From the NCBI GenBank assembly GCA_022606425.2, contig JAHDVF020001229.1, positions 248,001 through 312,000 on the forward strand: DNA of 64,000 nt, in the 5' to 3' direction. The translations under genes and the position numbers were made by a program. Source of the DNA: Lepidostoma basale. Taxonomy: Eukaryota; Arthropoda; Insecta; Trichoptera; Lepidostomatidae. The notes beneath the pieces were generated by a model. It was not told where the DNA came from. It saw nothing but the letters and a program-made list of their open reading frames with translations, and did no database searches. Below, in pieces: positions 10,525-20,410 of this stretch. Position 1 is the stretch's first letter. Each line of letters opens with the position of its first letter.

Positions 10525-11440
10525 CTAACTAACTAACTAACTAACGATCACGCCGTCTCCCCGAAGGGGTAGGCAGAAAGAATGGACTGCCACACTTTTC
10601 TTTCCTGACATATTTCTCTCGATTCCTCAACATTATCGTGTTATGCACGCGCGTCGATTTCTTTGACTCCTCACATGGCCGACATTCAATATTTGATTTA
10701 TTTGATCGTGCCACGTTTTCCTCGGTCTTCCTCTATATCTGGTACCATTTACATCATTAACATATAATTTTTTTACCATTCTTTCTTCATTCATTCTTTC
10801 CATATGTCCAAACCATCTTAATGATCCTTTCATTATTTTGTTCATGACACCATCATTCGCACCGCATTCACTTCTTATATTTTCATTCGACACTCTATAA
10901 TACACAGAATATCCACACATTCGTCTAAGAGATCTCATTTCTACTGCATTTATTCTACTTTCATCCTTCCTTTGCCAGTTCCATGCTTCGCTTCCATACA
11001 TAAGGGTCGGTAGAAGAACACCATTGTGCACTGCCATTTTAGGTTTTTTGGATAGGATTTTGTTTGCGATGACAACTTTAAGTGCACCTTTCACTTTCTT
11101 GCCTGACCCAACCCTTCTTTCAATGTCCCTTTCCACTCGCCCATCTTATGTAAACATACTACCTAAATACACAAACTCAACTACTTGCTCCAAGTTTTCA
11201 CCATTCACGCTAATGTTGCAGACTGTCATGATTTCTTATTTTTAAAAGATCTTGGACTTATTCACATTCATCATCAGATCATTTCGCATGTATAGCTCAT
11301 ACATACTTTACACCAAGACTTGTAGTTCATGCTCGTTGTCTGCAAGTAGGACAGCGTCATCCGCATACAAGAGACAGCTTACTGACACTCCGCTCATTTT
11401 GGCACTTACGTCCAACCCTTTCAGCTTTTTCATACATTTT
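10525..11440 (-). pseudogene. LINE-A 3' half with intact tail
   Basis: Minus strand from about 11440 reads KMSGVSVSCLLYADD (YADD at 11356-11367), NEHELQVLV, MMNVNKSK, then MERDIERRVGSGKK, VLLPTLMYGSEAWNW, RSLRRMCGYSV, SLRWFGHMERMNEERM, GRPRKTWHDQINQILN and GHVRSQRNRRACI. After a frameshift the end runs into the shared 3' block and a (TTAG)n tail (10525-10545 as CTAA repeats). The frame at 10633-11136 is open for 167 codons. This is one of the best-preserved RTE-like copies, but it has stops around 11250 and no 5' half. Confidence 0.87.
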
Positions 11441-11444
11441 CGGA

Positions 11445-11930
11445 TTCCACCTTTTTATTTATCTTATTCTGTTATCAATGAAAGAATCGTTTGGTTGAAA
11501 AGGGTGTCATATTTCTATATCAATGTAAAAATACATATACTCGTTTATGTATTTGTTTATAATAGGTCATGTTAACAATAAAATGTATTCGTTATATTTC
11601 ATTCAAAAGATCAACTGGTCAAAATATAGAAAACAATTATAATGAGCGGGGGGTGTCTTGCAGAGTGGGTGATGACTTTAATAAATTTGTGAACCTGTTA
11701 TATAGATTGACCAACACAAATAATATTACAATATTTTTGAATGAATATTAAAAAAGATAAATCTATAATTTTAGATCTTAGAAAATTTTGTTTTAAATTT
11801 TTAGTTATGATACAATTTAGAAAATACTTTTAATTAGCACTATAATAATTATATTTTTTCCAAGTGGCCTGATATTATATATCTCTACTTGAGAGCAATA
11901 ACAATTTAAGTGATTTTAAGTGGTGATGGT
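11445..11930. other. Unassigned AT-rich DNA
   Basis: Low-complexity, AT-rich sequence with no recognisable gene or repeat. A 60-codon frame at 11569-11751 has no support. Confidence 0.35.
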
Positions 11931-11934
11931 CATA

Positions 11935-12092
11935 TCAGGAGCAGACTCGGAGCAGACTCGAAAGTGGTTCTGTGATATGGAGTCCTCACGAGGCGATATG
12001 TTCCGTTATGCTGGAGAGGGTTCAGAAAAAATTTCTGAGGTATCTCTACATGAGGGAGTATGGTAGCTATCCTTGGCTCTATCCCACGGCGA
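11935..12092 (+). pseudogene. LINE-B fragment fused to LINE-A
   Basis: Plus strand: SPHEAICSVMLERVQKKF and LRYLYMREYGSYPWLYPTA, the same segment as in the LINE-B copies at 3885 and 46440. It breaks off at about 12092, exactly where an inverted piece of LINE-A starts. Confidence 0.75.
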
Positions 12093-12158
12093 ACTCCTCA
12101 CATGGCCGACATTCAATATTTGATTTATATGATCGTGCCACGTTTTATAGTATATTCA
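12093..12158 (-). pseudogene. LINE-A fragment (65 bp)
   Basis: CTCCTCACATGGCCGACATT through the GTGCCACGTTTT block is the minus-strand LINE-A segment encoding the HDQINQILNVGHVRS region, joined directly to plus-strand LINE-B. Confidence 0.75.
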
Positions 12159-12164
12159 CGGACC

Positions 12165-12695
12165 TGAACGACCCCAAATGCTTCTGATCCCACTATCATC
12201 CCCTGAAGGCTTCTGCGCTCACTGAGCGGTGGTATGTCCTCTTTGGGAATCTACTACCAATAGAACATGTGTTTACGATGTTGATAAACATTTTGGGGTA
12301 AACAATTAATATTCATTTTCACGTTACATTTTCCCGTAAAAGTGTTTACTCCCGGAGGCATTTGACTAAAAGTTTAATAATGTCTGTATGCAAATGTAAA
12401 AAAAGTTTCTACATTGTAACAGGGTGACTATAAATGTAGATCCTAGATACACAAAGCTTTCATTAAAAAGTAAAAAAAAATATATAGTAATCTGGTGATA
12501 TCTGACGATACAATTTTTTTAGTAAAACACGTTCGCCTTCTAGCTGAAAATGAAAAAAAAAAATTATTTGAAAAATAAAACTACTCAAGTGAAATCAATC
12601 AATTTTTATTTTATTTTTATAATTCAAGCTGTATAATCGGCTATTTTATGAAGCGAATAAGCGTATCGGCACACATTTTAATATTATTATAACAT
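12165..12695. other. Unassigned AT-rich DNA
   Basis: Nothing recognised apart from poly-A and poly-T runs. Confidence 0.35.
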
Positions 12696-12702
12696 CTTCA
12701 AG

Positions 12703-12740
12703 GTGTGTCCTGATGATCAGCATCATAGAAACTGGTTTGC
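12703..12740 (+). ncRNA. Degenerate hammerhead-like motif
   Basis: CTGATGA at 12710-12716 (perfect box) is followed by T, a 10-nt segment that does not form a good hairpin, then GAAAC and CTGGTTTG. Helix II appears to have decayed. Confidence 0.35.
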
Positions 12741-12786
12741 AAAAGTCATGAGAAATCGGTGATTGAAACATGTTTTAAAATTATAT

Positions 12787-13075
12787 TACTAACTAACTAA
12801 CTAACCATCACGCCGTCTCCCCGAAAGGGTAGGCAGAAAGAATGAACTCCCACACTTAAACCGATGCGGCACTCCATCCTTCTATTTTCGCCCCGCGGGA
12901 GACGCGGTGTGATGGGTTGCGAACCTCATCGCCACCAATAGGCATATCCCGCGCACACTTCAATCGTCCAACATCCACAAAAAATCTAAAATACAATGAT
13001 ATAAAATAAAATAACAAAAAAAAACAATTTAAAAAAAAAATGTTATTTTTAGATGGTGCGCATATTTTCTTTTTA
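12787..13075 (-). mobile_element. SINE-C with LINE-A 3' end, copy 1
   Basis: Reading the minus strand from about 13075: ATGCGCACCAT, an AT-rich stretch, ATCCACAAAAA-like sequence, CGCGGGATATGCC, GAGGTTCGCAACCCATC, CCGCGGGGCGAAAATAG, GCCGCATCGG, then AAGTGTGGGAG followed by the exact LINE-A terminus (CTGCCTACCC, GGGGAGACGGCGTGATGG) and a (TTAG)n tail at 12787-12803. It has no protein-coding capacity. The composition (GC-rich core between AT-rich arms) differs from LINE-A except in the last 55 or so bases, so it is a SINE borrowing a LINE tail. Confidence 0.78.
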
Positions 13076-13079
13076 ATTT

Positions 13080-13515
13080 ATGTTACACAGTTTTTTTAAA
13101 ACTTTAATTACTTAATTGTTTTAAAATAATAATGTATTACCAATATTTTGATCAATTTTACCACAATGAGGTATATTTTTCAATTCAATTTTCATATTCG
13201 ACACTTATTAATTTTAATTTTGTACATTGTGTTCCCAAGCTATATTGTTGAGCCCATTGTTCATTTATTAATGGAGCTAATTGTAAAGTAAGGCAAACAC
13301 AGAAAAGAGTAAATACCACCGTACACTACGGTAAATTAATTTCGAACCCGTTTTATTCAGGAGGAAAAACTTACATACGATGCATGATATTAACACGTAT
13401 TTACGTTTTTGCCAAGGGTGGGACTTGATGATATTAAAGTTTTAAGATAAGACCAGAACCAATACCTGAAGGGATCTCTTGATGGGTGTAAAGATTTGAA
13501 AAGTTTTATATAAGG
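13080..13515. other. Unassigned AT-rich DNA
   Basis: No features recognised. Confidence 0.35.
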
Positions 13516-13519
13516 GGCA

Positions 13520-13870
13520 TCTTTTCTTCTTCTTTTTCTTCAGCCTATTGTGGCCGTCTACTCCTGGACGTAGGACTCCTCTCGTATTTTCAACTTCTCT
13601 CTACCATCCCAATCCAGGCACTTCCCGCACTCTTCCGGATATCCGCCAATGAAACTGTGGCCGCCCAACTCCATGCTTTGCCGTACTCGGGCACCAGCAC
13701 AGCAGTCGCCTTGTCCACTTTTCATCTGGGTCACGAGCGACGTGTCCCGCCCAACGTCACTCAAGGGTTGCGGCCAACTTGATAAACTCATTCCTGACTC
13801 TGTTCCGCTAGTTAATACCCAACATGGCTTTCTCCATTACTCTCTGTGTGACTCTTCAGCTACTTTACCA
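13520..13870 (-). pseudogene. Decayed LINE-C-like 3' end
   Basis: Minus strand retains REESYVQE before a stop, equivalent to EEAFVQEW in LINE-C, preceded by CGKCLDWDGREK and, further up, MKSGQGDCC in a shifted frame equivalent to the SSDEKWTRRLLT segment of LINE-C. A GAAGAAG-type tail lies at 13522-13540. Heavily mutated. Confidence 0.6.
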
Positions 13871-14154
13871 CAAAAAGTGGCAACAAGTGGCACTTATTTC
13901 TTGTCAAAAAATACCGTTTTTTTTCAACGATCGTAACGGGCATGATATATGGACACCGAATAGTTGCAAGAAGCGAATTCATTTTAATGCGGAATATAAG
14001 ATAACGAATTGGGACGATGCACCTGGAGGAACTGTTCTGGATAGTTCAGAACTGGAAAGTATTTTCCATAGTGAACGTCGGCGGAACCTCATACGGCATA
14101 CAAGGAAGAATAATATCTAAAGATGTACATTGAAAATATATTAATCTTGAGCGT

Positions 14155-14610
14155 TATAACCCTTGGTAGGTCTGAGCTTCCTCTAAGAAACGTCTCCATC
14201 CCGTCCTGTCTCTAGTCGCCACCTCCCAGTCTTGCTGCTCCAGGACCCGACAGTCTGCCATGGCACCATCCAACCATCGCAGTCTTGGCTTGCCAATGAT
14301 TTTTCAATATAATACAATAATACAACAATCTTTTAGGGAGCTCCAGATAACCCATTCGGTGCAAGTGCCCTAGCCAGTCTGTAAATCTTTATAAACTGGA
14401 CCACGCTGACGTCCTGGTATAGATTTCAGAGACCTGTGATGTATCGCCTTCTCCAAGTCTGATCGTTCTTAATGGGTCCGAAGATTTTGCGGAGGATCTT
14501 CCTTTCGAAGCAGTTCATCTTTATTTCATCACGTGTATTGATTGTCCAAGTCTCCGAGGCATATGTTAGAACTGGTCCAATCAAGTATTAATTACACAAC
14601 GCTTTATTCA
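14155..14610 (-). pseudogene. LINE-F C-terminal fragment
   Basis: Minus strand: LIGPVLTYASETWTI, CFERKILRKIFGPIKN, a stop in the YDLYQDV region, KIYRLARALAPNG (degenerate LRWxGHxxR), and at the end EVATRDRTGWRRFLEEAQTY-like sequence in shifted frames. This is the post-RT domain of an RTE-like LINE. Homologous copies lie at 26875 and 33655. Confidence 0.75.
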
Positions 14611-14614
14611 TTGT

Positions 14615-15465
14615 TTATGTCGTATTCTTTCTAATTTCACATGTTTGCTAAACCATTCAGTTATTGATGAAATGCGACCCACAAAACATTGCGCAAACCT
14701 TTACATAAAAAAATAATTGATGACGGACGTCATCAATTTTCTACGAAATAATTTTTGCGTCTCGAAGCAGAAGGCAACGCGTTCAAATTCTGAGTGCAAG
14801 GGCGGTGAATATGTTTAGAATATATTAAATAAATATAATAAACATTTAAATTCTTGTATCTTTTTTGAAGTCACACTTATTTTGCCACATTTGGTGCAAG
14901 GTAAGATCGAGAGCTGCGCGCACTCAGTTACAGAAGTGTGTATGATGATGAGGTGAGCCATCAATGATAAATAACGGCCGGACATATCACGCTTCCCAAC
15001 TCACGAATTGCGAAAACATGTCACGAAATGAGACATGAATGAAGTTAGTTAATTGAGTGTAAAATAGTACCAACTAACTGACAAATTTTAGTGTGGTAAT
15101 TTCGAATATTTTGCGTAATTTTTTTTGTAAAAAACTCTTTGATAAGAAGAAAAAGTCTGTACCAAATATATAAGTACAAAAAAGGGTATAAATAATAGTT
15201 TTTGAAGTTATACTTCTATTGTGTTTAAACCTTTTTAAATTGTATTTAATATCTCTCTTCTATTATTTTATCGTTCTTTCTACTAACGTATAGTTTTGGC
15301 ATGCGGGATAATTTTTGTTTTATTAAGTTATTTTTGTTTTATTACGTCAAAGACGTAAAACTTCTTACATGTAAATATAAGTAGCCAAATGTTTTTTTAA
15401 AGAACTCTTAAGACAGCAAATAAAATTGTCCATCTTTACTTGGATGATGATTATTGATTGGTTTA
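14615..15465. other. Unassigned AT-rich DNA
   Basis: No gene or repeat recognised. A short CpG-bearing part sits at about 14890-15010. Confidence 0.35.
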
Positions 15466-15467
15466 AT

Positions 15468-15595
15468 TCATCGGTTCCCATCGGGGGTGGTACCGCTCCC
15501 TGCAGCCGTATGAGTTTTCAATGGGGGCGGTAGTGGGTCTAGAGCAAAATGAAGGGTATTGAGGCAGTTTAGGGAGCGGTCGTGGCTTATGTATT
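15468..15595 (+). mobile_element. hAT-like GC-rich repeat, copy 1
   Basis: GGTTCCCATCGGGGGTGG opens a run of GGGGGCGGT-type blocks spaced by AT-rich sequence; the inverted copy at 24755-24872 has the same order of blocks (GGTTACCAATGGGGGCG on its minus strand). A GGTTCCCA terminus with alternating GGGGGCG and CGCCCCC is reminiscent of non-autonomous hAT elements. Family assignment is tentative. Confidence 0.4.
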
Positions 15596-15639
15596 GTATT
15601 TTAATGAATAATAAAGCAATTCTCTGATAATACTGTTGT

Positions 15640-15990
15640 CACGAATAAACTTCTTCTTCTTCTTGCTAGATGTGGACCTATGTGGTCTATTTTATATTAA
15701 GGTTGCTCCTCCTGTGAGGTGGATTTTTTTTTTGCCAAAAATACTAATACCAAGGATTTTAATCAATGATATTAGAATTTATTTTACAATCATCAATGTG
15801 AGCAGAACAGAGCTCATTATTATGAAGAAGGAATCTAGTCGTGTCCAGGCTTGAACCCATGTCCCCTGGATCAGGAGCCAAGCGTTCTATCCCCTAGACC
15901 ACCACCCGCTTCCCAGCTGTGCATCTATCTTTTAGTAGATCTTCCACGAGGACGAGTCCCCTTAGGCTGATTATCTAGTACAATATAGGA
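15640..15990 (-). pseudogene. LINE-D 3' end split by SINE-B
   Basis: The two flanks, 15640-15722 and 15908-15990, join into one minus-strand LINE-D 3' end: the strings around TCCTCCTGTGAGGTGGA and ATCTTTTAGTAGATCTTCC occur uninterrupted in the LINE-D copy at 52580. The intervening bases are SINE-B. A GAAGAAGAAG tail lies at 15650-15665. Confidence 0.72.
15722..15907 (-). mobile_element. SINE-B (tRNA-derived), inserted in LINE-D
   Basis: Minus strand begins GGGTGGTGGTCTAGGGGATA (pol III A-box region), has B box GGGTTCAAGCC, a body with AATTCTAATATCATTGATT and a terminal poly-A (poly-T on the plus strand at about 15724-15732). Other copies: 61939-62129 (minus), 36497-36610 (plus), 28127-28185 (head only), 26799-26843 (3' end only). 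Confidence 0.75.
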
Positions 15991-15994
15991 GAGT

Positions 15995-16430
15995 CTGGTG
16001 ATGATCGAATTTAAGAAATGAATTGAATAAATTATCTAAATATAAACAGTTGTGATACATTTAATAATATTTTTAAGATCAACTTTGCGATTATAAATAG
16101 CTATAGAAGTTGGTATGCGAAGATTAGATGCAATCAAGCAAATTTTGACAAAAAACCTACAATGACTATAATAACAGGTTTCACCGTTTTTAATTTATAC
16201 TTTATGAATTGATTGACTGAAAGGACGTTGGAATTTTTTCTTGTAAAGGGGGTGGTCCAGAAAAGTTTGGAAACCTATGGTCTAATTAATCGTGAATAGA
16301 AACGATGCGCCATTTGCTACATCCGGCGATGATTAGAAATTTGTTTGATGAACATTAATGATTGACATTGACTAAGCTGATTTGTCGCTACACGGTGCGT
16401 TTGGCAATTGTTAACTTGCATGATATTTTG
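15995..16430. other. Unassigned AT-rich DNA
   Basis: No feature recognised upstream of the decamer array. Confidence 0.35.
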
Positions 16431-16545
16431 AGTTCTACTGAGTTCTACTGTGTTCTACTGAGTTCTACTGAGTTCTACTGAGTTCTACTGAGTTCTACTG
16501 AGTTCTACTGAGTTCTACTGAGTTCTACTGAGTTCTACTGAGTTG
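16431..16545. repeat. 10-bp tandem array, about 11 units
   Basis: AGTTCTACTG is repeated 11 times from 16431 to 16540, perfect except for one unit (16451-16460) starting TG instead of AG. A partial AGTTG follows. Near-identity indicates recent expansion or strong homogenisation. Confidence 0.95.
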
Positions 16546-16594
16546 ATTTATTCTACAACTATGGGTACAGTTGGAGAATAATTAATAAAAAAAG

Positions 16595-16985
16595 TCTTTC
16601 TTCTTCTTCTTCTACCTTCCTCAGCCTATTCCCGTCCACTCCTAGACAATGACTCCCCTTATTCGCTTCCATGTCACTCTGTCTTGTACAGACTGCATCC
16701 AGGTTATTCCTACGTGTCTGTTCAGATCATCCTTCTACCGTAGTTGCGGTCGCCCTGCACTTCTCATTGCCGTCCACGGTCTCTAAGTCAGCAGTCTTCT
16801 TGTCCACTTTTCATCTGAGCTTCTGACTACGGGACTTGCCCAAAGCCATTTTAGAGTCGCCAGCCGGTGGATGATGTCAGTGACCTTTGTTTTTTCTCTC
16901 ACCGTATCGTTTCTGACTCTGTCTCTTAGGCTCATTCCTAACATGGCTCGTTACATGGTTCTTTGAGTCACTCGTAGTTTATCGG
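16595..16985 (-). pseudogene. LINE-C 3' end
   Basis: Plus-strand text CTCAGCCTATTCCCGTCCAC after CTTCTTCTTCTTCT is the reverse of the LINE-C terminus (EW, TGIG, stop, GAA tail). Further in, minus-strand reading gives the QPQLR, AAQTDEKWTR and MALGKSRSQKLR segments, and VTDIIH, VRERKQR, LGMSLRDRVRNDTV in shifted frames. Colinear with 34590-34950. Confidence 0.78.
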
Positions 16986-16989
16986 CATA

Positions 16990-17505
16990 AATATAATCGC
17001 AATAAAAAAAACAATTTAAATAAATGTTTACAAATTCGCAATATTCACATCCAAGACTGGTTGATACTTCGATTAAAATTTTGTCAATTGATTTTTCGAT
17101 TGATACTGCGGATCACAAAATTTGAGTACCAAATGCGAGAAAACTTCTATATCTTTAGAAGTGCATTTATTTTTTGATTTTATAAACATTATTCTACGAC
17201 CCTGGCTGTAAATGTAAGGTTTATTTTTACACAAACAGGCGGGAATTAAATATGTTATAACGTCGTGTATTATGCAGAGTCAAGCACGTTTAGCTGAACA
17301 TTTGAAAAATAAAAACATTGTCCGTTCATACCCATCCTTGTCCACAACCACCGGGTAGAAAGGTACAACATTTTCTCCGCCAAATCCGAATCGATAGGCG
17401 AGAGGCTCCAAACTATGAAGTGACTAAGATAGAGGAACCATCACAAAAGTTTTATGATACTTCATGAAAAGGGATTATTTTATATTTGAAAAGACTCTGA
17501 AAGAA
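16990..17505. other. Unassigned DNA
   Basis: No recognised repeats or genes. Confidence 0.35.
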
Positions 17506-17537
17506 GTCGTATTTTCACAGCGCTCATCACTTTATCA

Positions 17538-17996
17538 TCATCCTAAGCTCGACAGTCCTGGGTGGGCCTTGGCTGAATCCAGGAGCTTCCTCCATTCTTG
17601 TCTGTTTGATGCCCTTATTCTCCAATTTCTCACTTGCAACACCGATGCATCCGTGTTGACACTGTCCATCCATCGCTTTTTGGGCCTTCCTGGTCTTCTA
17701 CGTCCCTGTGGTACTGAGAGCGTGAGGCGTTTTGTAGGGTTGTCGTCGTCCATTCTGATTATGTGACCAGCCCATCTCAAGCGCCCTACTTTGATGGATC
17801 TGATCACATCGGGCTCTTTATAGATATCATATAGCTCTCGGTTATATCGACGACGCCAACCATTGTGGTCTTTCACTGGGCCATATATTGTCCTAAGAAC
17901 CCTTCTTTCAAATGCTGCGATGGACCTTTCAGTGTGTTTTGTCATCACCCAGGTTTCAGAGGCATATGTGAGGACTGGTTTGATCAGGGTCATCAC
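17538..17996 (-). pseudogene. RTE-like LINE C-terminal domain, open for 152 codons
   Basis: Minus strand: LIKPVLTYASETWVM, AFERRVLRTIYGPVKD, YNRELYDIYKEPDV, RLRWAGHIIRMDDDNP, GRRRPGRPKKRWMDSV and RQEWRKLLDSAKAHPGLSSLG. The order YxSETW, FERRxLRxIxGP, LRWxGHxxRM, GRPxxRW and WRKLLxxA is the standard post-RT region of RTE-like LINEs. No stop interrupts it, but it lacks RT and endonuclease, so it is a 5'-truncated insertion. There is no clear GAA tail. Confidence 0.83.
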
Positions 17997-18072
17997 TTTA
18001 TACCAATTTTAAAATTCGCATACTGAAGAATATTGAGTACCATCTAAAACATGCTTGTGAAGAGTATAATAA

Positions 18073-18617
18073 AACTAACTAACTAACTAACCATCACGCC
18101 TTCTCCCTAAAGGGGTAGGTGGAAGGGGTAGAATGGACTGCCACACTTTTCTTTCCTGACATATTTCTCTCGCTTCCTCAACATTCATACATCGTGTCAA
18201 GCACGCGCGTCTATTTCTCTGACTCCTAACGTGGCCGACATTCAATATTTGATTTATTTGATCGTGCCACGTTTTCCTCGGTCTTCCTCTATTTCTGGTT
18301 CCATTTACATCGTTAATATATATATTTTTACTATTCTTTCTTCATTCATTATTTCCATATGTCCAAACCATCTTAATGATCCTTTTATTATTTTGTTCAT
18401 GACACCATCATTCGCACCGCATTCACTTCTTATATTTTATTTTCATTCGACACTCTATCATACACAGAGTATCCACACATTCGTCTAAGAGATCTCATTT
18501 CTACTGCATTTATTCTAATTTCCTCCTTCTTTTGCCAGTTCCATGCTTCGCTTCCATACATAAGAGTCGGTAGAAGAACACCATTGTGCACTGCCATTCT
18601 AGCTTTTTTGGATAGGT
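18073..18617 (-). pseudogene. LINE-A 3' end with tail
   Basis: (CTAA)n at 18073-18091, then the LINE-A terminus and, on the minus strand, FGHMEI, IRSECGANDGVMNKI, RSLRRMCGYSVYDRV, LLPTLMYGSEAWNWQ and KARMAVHNGVL. An in-frame duplication-like GGTAGGTGGAAGGGGTAG near the end disrupts the C-terminal codons. It breaks off at 18617 where unrelated AT-rich DNA begins. Confidence 0.83.
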
Positions 18618-18724
18618 ATAATAACGTATTGGAAATATGTATTGGAACATGTTTTTGGTGTGTTCGTGATATATTAACTTATTAATGTTCGTATGCCACA
18701 GATTTAAATAAAAAATATTGTATA

Positions 18725-18918
18725 ATTTAGTAATATTCTTATAGAACTTAGTAATGTTCATATAGAACTTGACAATGTTCATATAGAACACAGTAATGTT
18801 CATATAGAACATAGTAATGTTCATATAGAACCAAGTAATGTTCATATTAAACTTAAAAGCGTTCATTTAGAACTTAGTAAGATTATATAGAACTAAGTAA
18901 AGTTCATAAAGACGCAAT
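18725..18918. repeat. 21-bp minisatellite, about 9 units
   Basis: Unit TAATGTTCATATAGAACTTAG recurs at exact 21-base spacing (AATGTT at 18753, 18774, 18795, 18816, 18837 and so on), degrading towards the right end. Each unit contains the dyad GTTC-ATATA-GAAC, so single strands could form small hairpins. Because 21 is a multiple of three, the minus strand shows a meaningless 7-residue protein repeat. Confidence 0.92.
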
Positions 18919-18919
18919 T

Positions 18920-19255
18920 TTATGACGGAAGACTTTCTTTAGTCCTCGCTAGTGCGGTTAATTCCGAGTTTGTTTCGTCCAACCTCGGTATGCCTGCGTC
19001 CTTTGGGTTTATGGATACCTTTTTTTTAGAAAGAGATTTCCGAAACCTTGCGTCAAACATGAACGTCATCTTCTAATGTCAGCTGAGATTTGTTTTTAGA
19101 ATATACGTTATTTCATTAACGGACTAGTTTACTATGAACTGTCTTGATGATAAGGAACTGTCTAGAGTTACCGATACGAAAGAGAATAAGTTAATTAATA
19201 AAATTAAAGCATGCGCGAACTTTGTTTTTTTTAATCACACAATAATTTGTTTTTT
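18920..19255. other. Unassigned DNA
   Basis: No recognised repeat. A short CpG-bearing segment lies at about 18940-19010. Confidence 0.3.
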
Positions 19256-19257
19256 CA

Positions 19258-19297
19258 AACCAACCGGTTTCACTTCCACTGGATCTTCGTCAGGGTT
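19258..19297 (-). ncRNA. Hammerhead ribozyme-like motif, complete core
   Basis: Minus strand: AACC (helix I), CUGACGA (exact CUGANGA), one extra A, a short imperfect helix II with UCC-AGU-GGA, GAAAC, the 8-nt palindrome AACCGGUU (helix III), cleavage triplet GUU, then GGUU closing helix I with four pairs. Related to the motifs at 49200-49345, whose helix I reads GCC/GGC. Helix II is the weakest part. Confidence 0.55.
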
Positions 19298-19334
19298 ATA
19301 CAATAAGCTGAAGAATAATTTAATATCAAAATTT

Positions 19335-19795
19335 TAGCCAACAAATGATTGGCCCTGCTTGATCATTGTGGTGGAATCGTTTCCACGGCCATCTGTTATA
19401 ATATCTTCGTTAGTATTCTAACGAAGAGATTCGTAGATTCGCAGAACCTGCAATATAGACTATTCTGAAGAGATTACATTGAAGGGATAAACCAGGCAAA
19501 TATTTTCAAAATAGCGAAGGCTTCAGTGGGCTATCAGGACGACCACCAAGTTTATGGTTGAGAGAAGAGAATGTTGGACGTCTTCATCATAGGATAAATA
19601 ATGCTACCATATCTGAACAGATCGCAAAATCTATAGAAAGATGAAGAGGATAATGATAGAGATAGTCTTGTGTATGTATGGTGGTGATAGAAATAATTGA
19701 TAATAATGTAAGTCTTACGAAGTAATATAAGATGTCTAGAACTATTCTATTTACTGTATAATTTCTTATTTAAATTAATTAGAATGAAAATGCAT
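19335..19795. other. Unassigned DNA
   Basis: Part of 19465-19640 is less AT-rich and may be a decayed coding remnant, but I could not match it to any family in the window. Confidence 0.3.
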
Positions 19796-19804
19796 GTTTT
19801 TTCC

Positions 19805-19965
19805 TTTTTAAAGAAATGCCATGCTTCGCCTTACTAAGGCATCATAATATAATATGACATTTCATAATGGCTTAGTAAGACAAAACATGTCATTCCTAAC
19901 AATAAAATGGAACTAATAGTAAACAAACGTTTCCATTCTTATTATTAAATAGTTAAATATCATTA
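19805..19965. mobile_element. Pal-1 palindromic element
   Basis: Left arm ATGCCATGCTTCGCCTTACT with ACTAAGGC and right arm GGCTTAGTAAGACAAAACAT fold on each other; the right arm continues to GTCATTCC and to a degenerate CAAACGTTTCCATTCTTATT end. The centre is AT-rich. Confidence 0.6.
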
Positions 19966-19969
19966 TGAA

Positions 19970-20345
19970 TTGACTTTAGTCAGGTCTCCCAAAACTTTAT
20001 TCACCGGTTCGAGGCATGTTTTATTAAAGTAGCGATTTACTTTCCCAAGTATTGCACGTAACAGAGTTTAACAATTCATGCACCTGAATTGTCTTGAACT
20101 AAAGTCTACGTATTATATTTTTCATACAGCAAACAAGCAAAAATGACTACCCCGGTGAATTAAATTACGGGCTATGTTTGCTTCTACATTATTCAAAATG
20201 CAAGTTGGCTCATGAAATCGATAATATTATTATTTATAGCTCTTTGTAAGACCTATAAATATATCGGTGTAAACGTTTCTAGTGGAATTAAACTTCAATT
20301 GAACTGTCAAAGAGAATATCTAATATGCACCCTTTTTCTAGGATA
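19970..20345. other. Unassigned DNA
   Basis: No feature recognised. Confidence 0.3.
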
Positions 20346-20349
20346 AAAA

Positions 20350-20410
20350 TAAATCATTTTTCTTCTTCTTGTATCTCTCATATCGCAGGTTGGACAATAT
20401 TATGCCTATT
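20350..20410 (-). pseudogene. Short LINE 3' end
   Basis: Minus strand reads KIGIILSNLRYE followed by a GAAGAAG-type tail (20358-20368). The same ending (KVGMMLSNLR) occurs at 35900-35960. Confidence 0.4.

Noticed and set aside
10525..10545. Telomere-like CTAA repeats
   Set aside because: The unit is 4 bp (TTAG), not the insect 5-bp TTAGG, and always sits at LINE-A or SINE-C ends.
13649..13936. 95-codon plus-strand frame
   Set aside because: Antisense to a decayed LINE-C-like 3' end that reads REESYVQE on the minus strand.
15845..15907. tRNA gene on the minus strand
   Set aside because: SINE-B head with poly-A tail and several copies; a SINE, not a functional tRNA.
16431..16545. CRISPR-like direct repeats
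   Set aside because: Units are head to tail with no spacers; a simple tandem repeat.
18510..18866. 118-codon minus-strand frame with a 7-residue repeat (MNITxFY)
   Set aside because: It is the antisense reading of the 21-bp minisatellite joined to a LINE-A end, not a gene.
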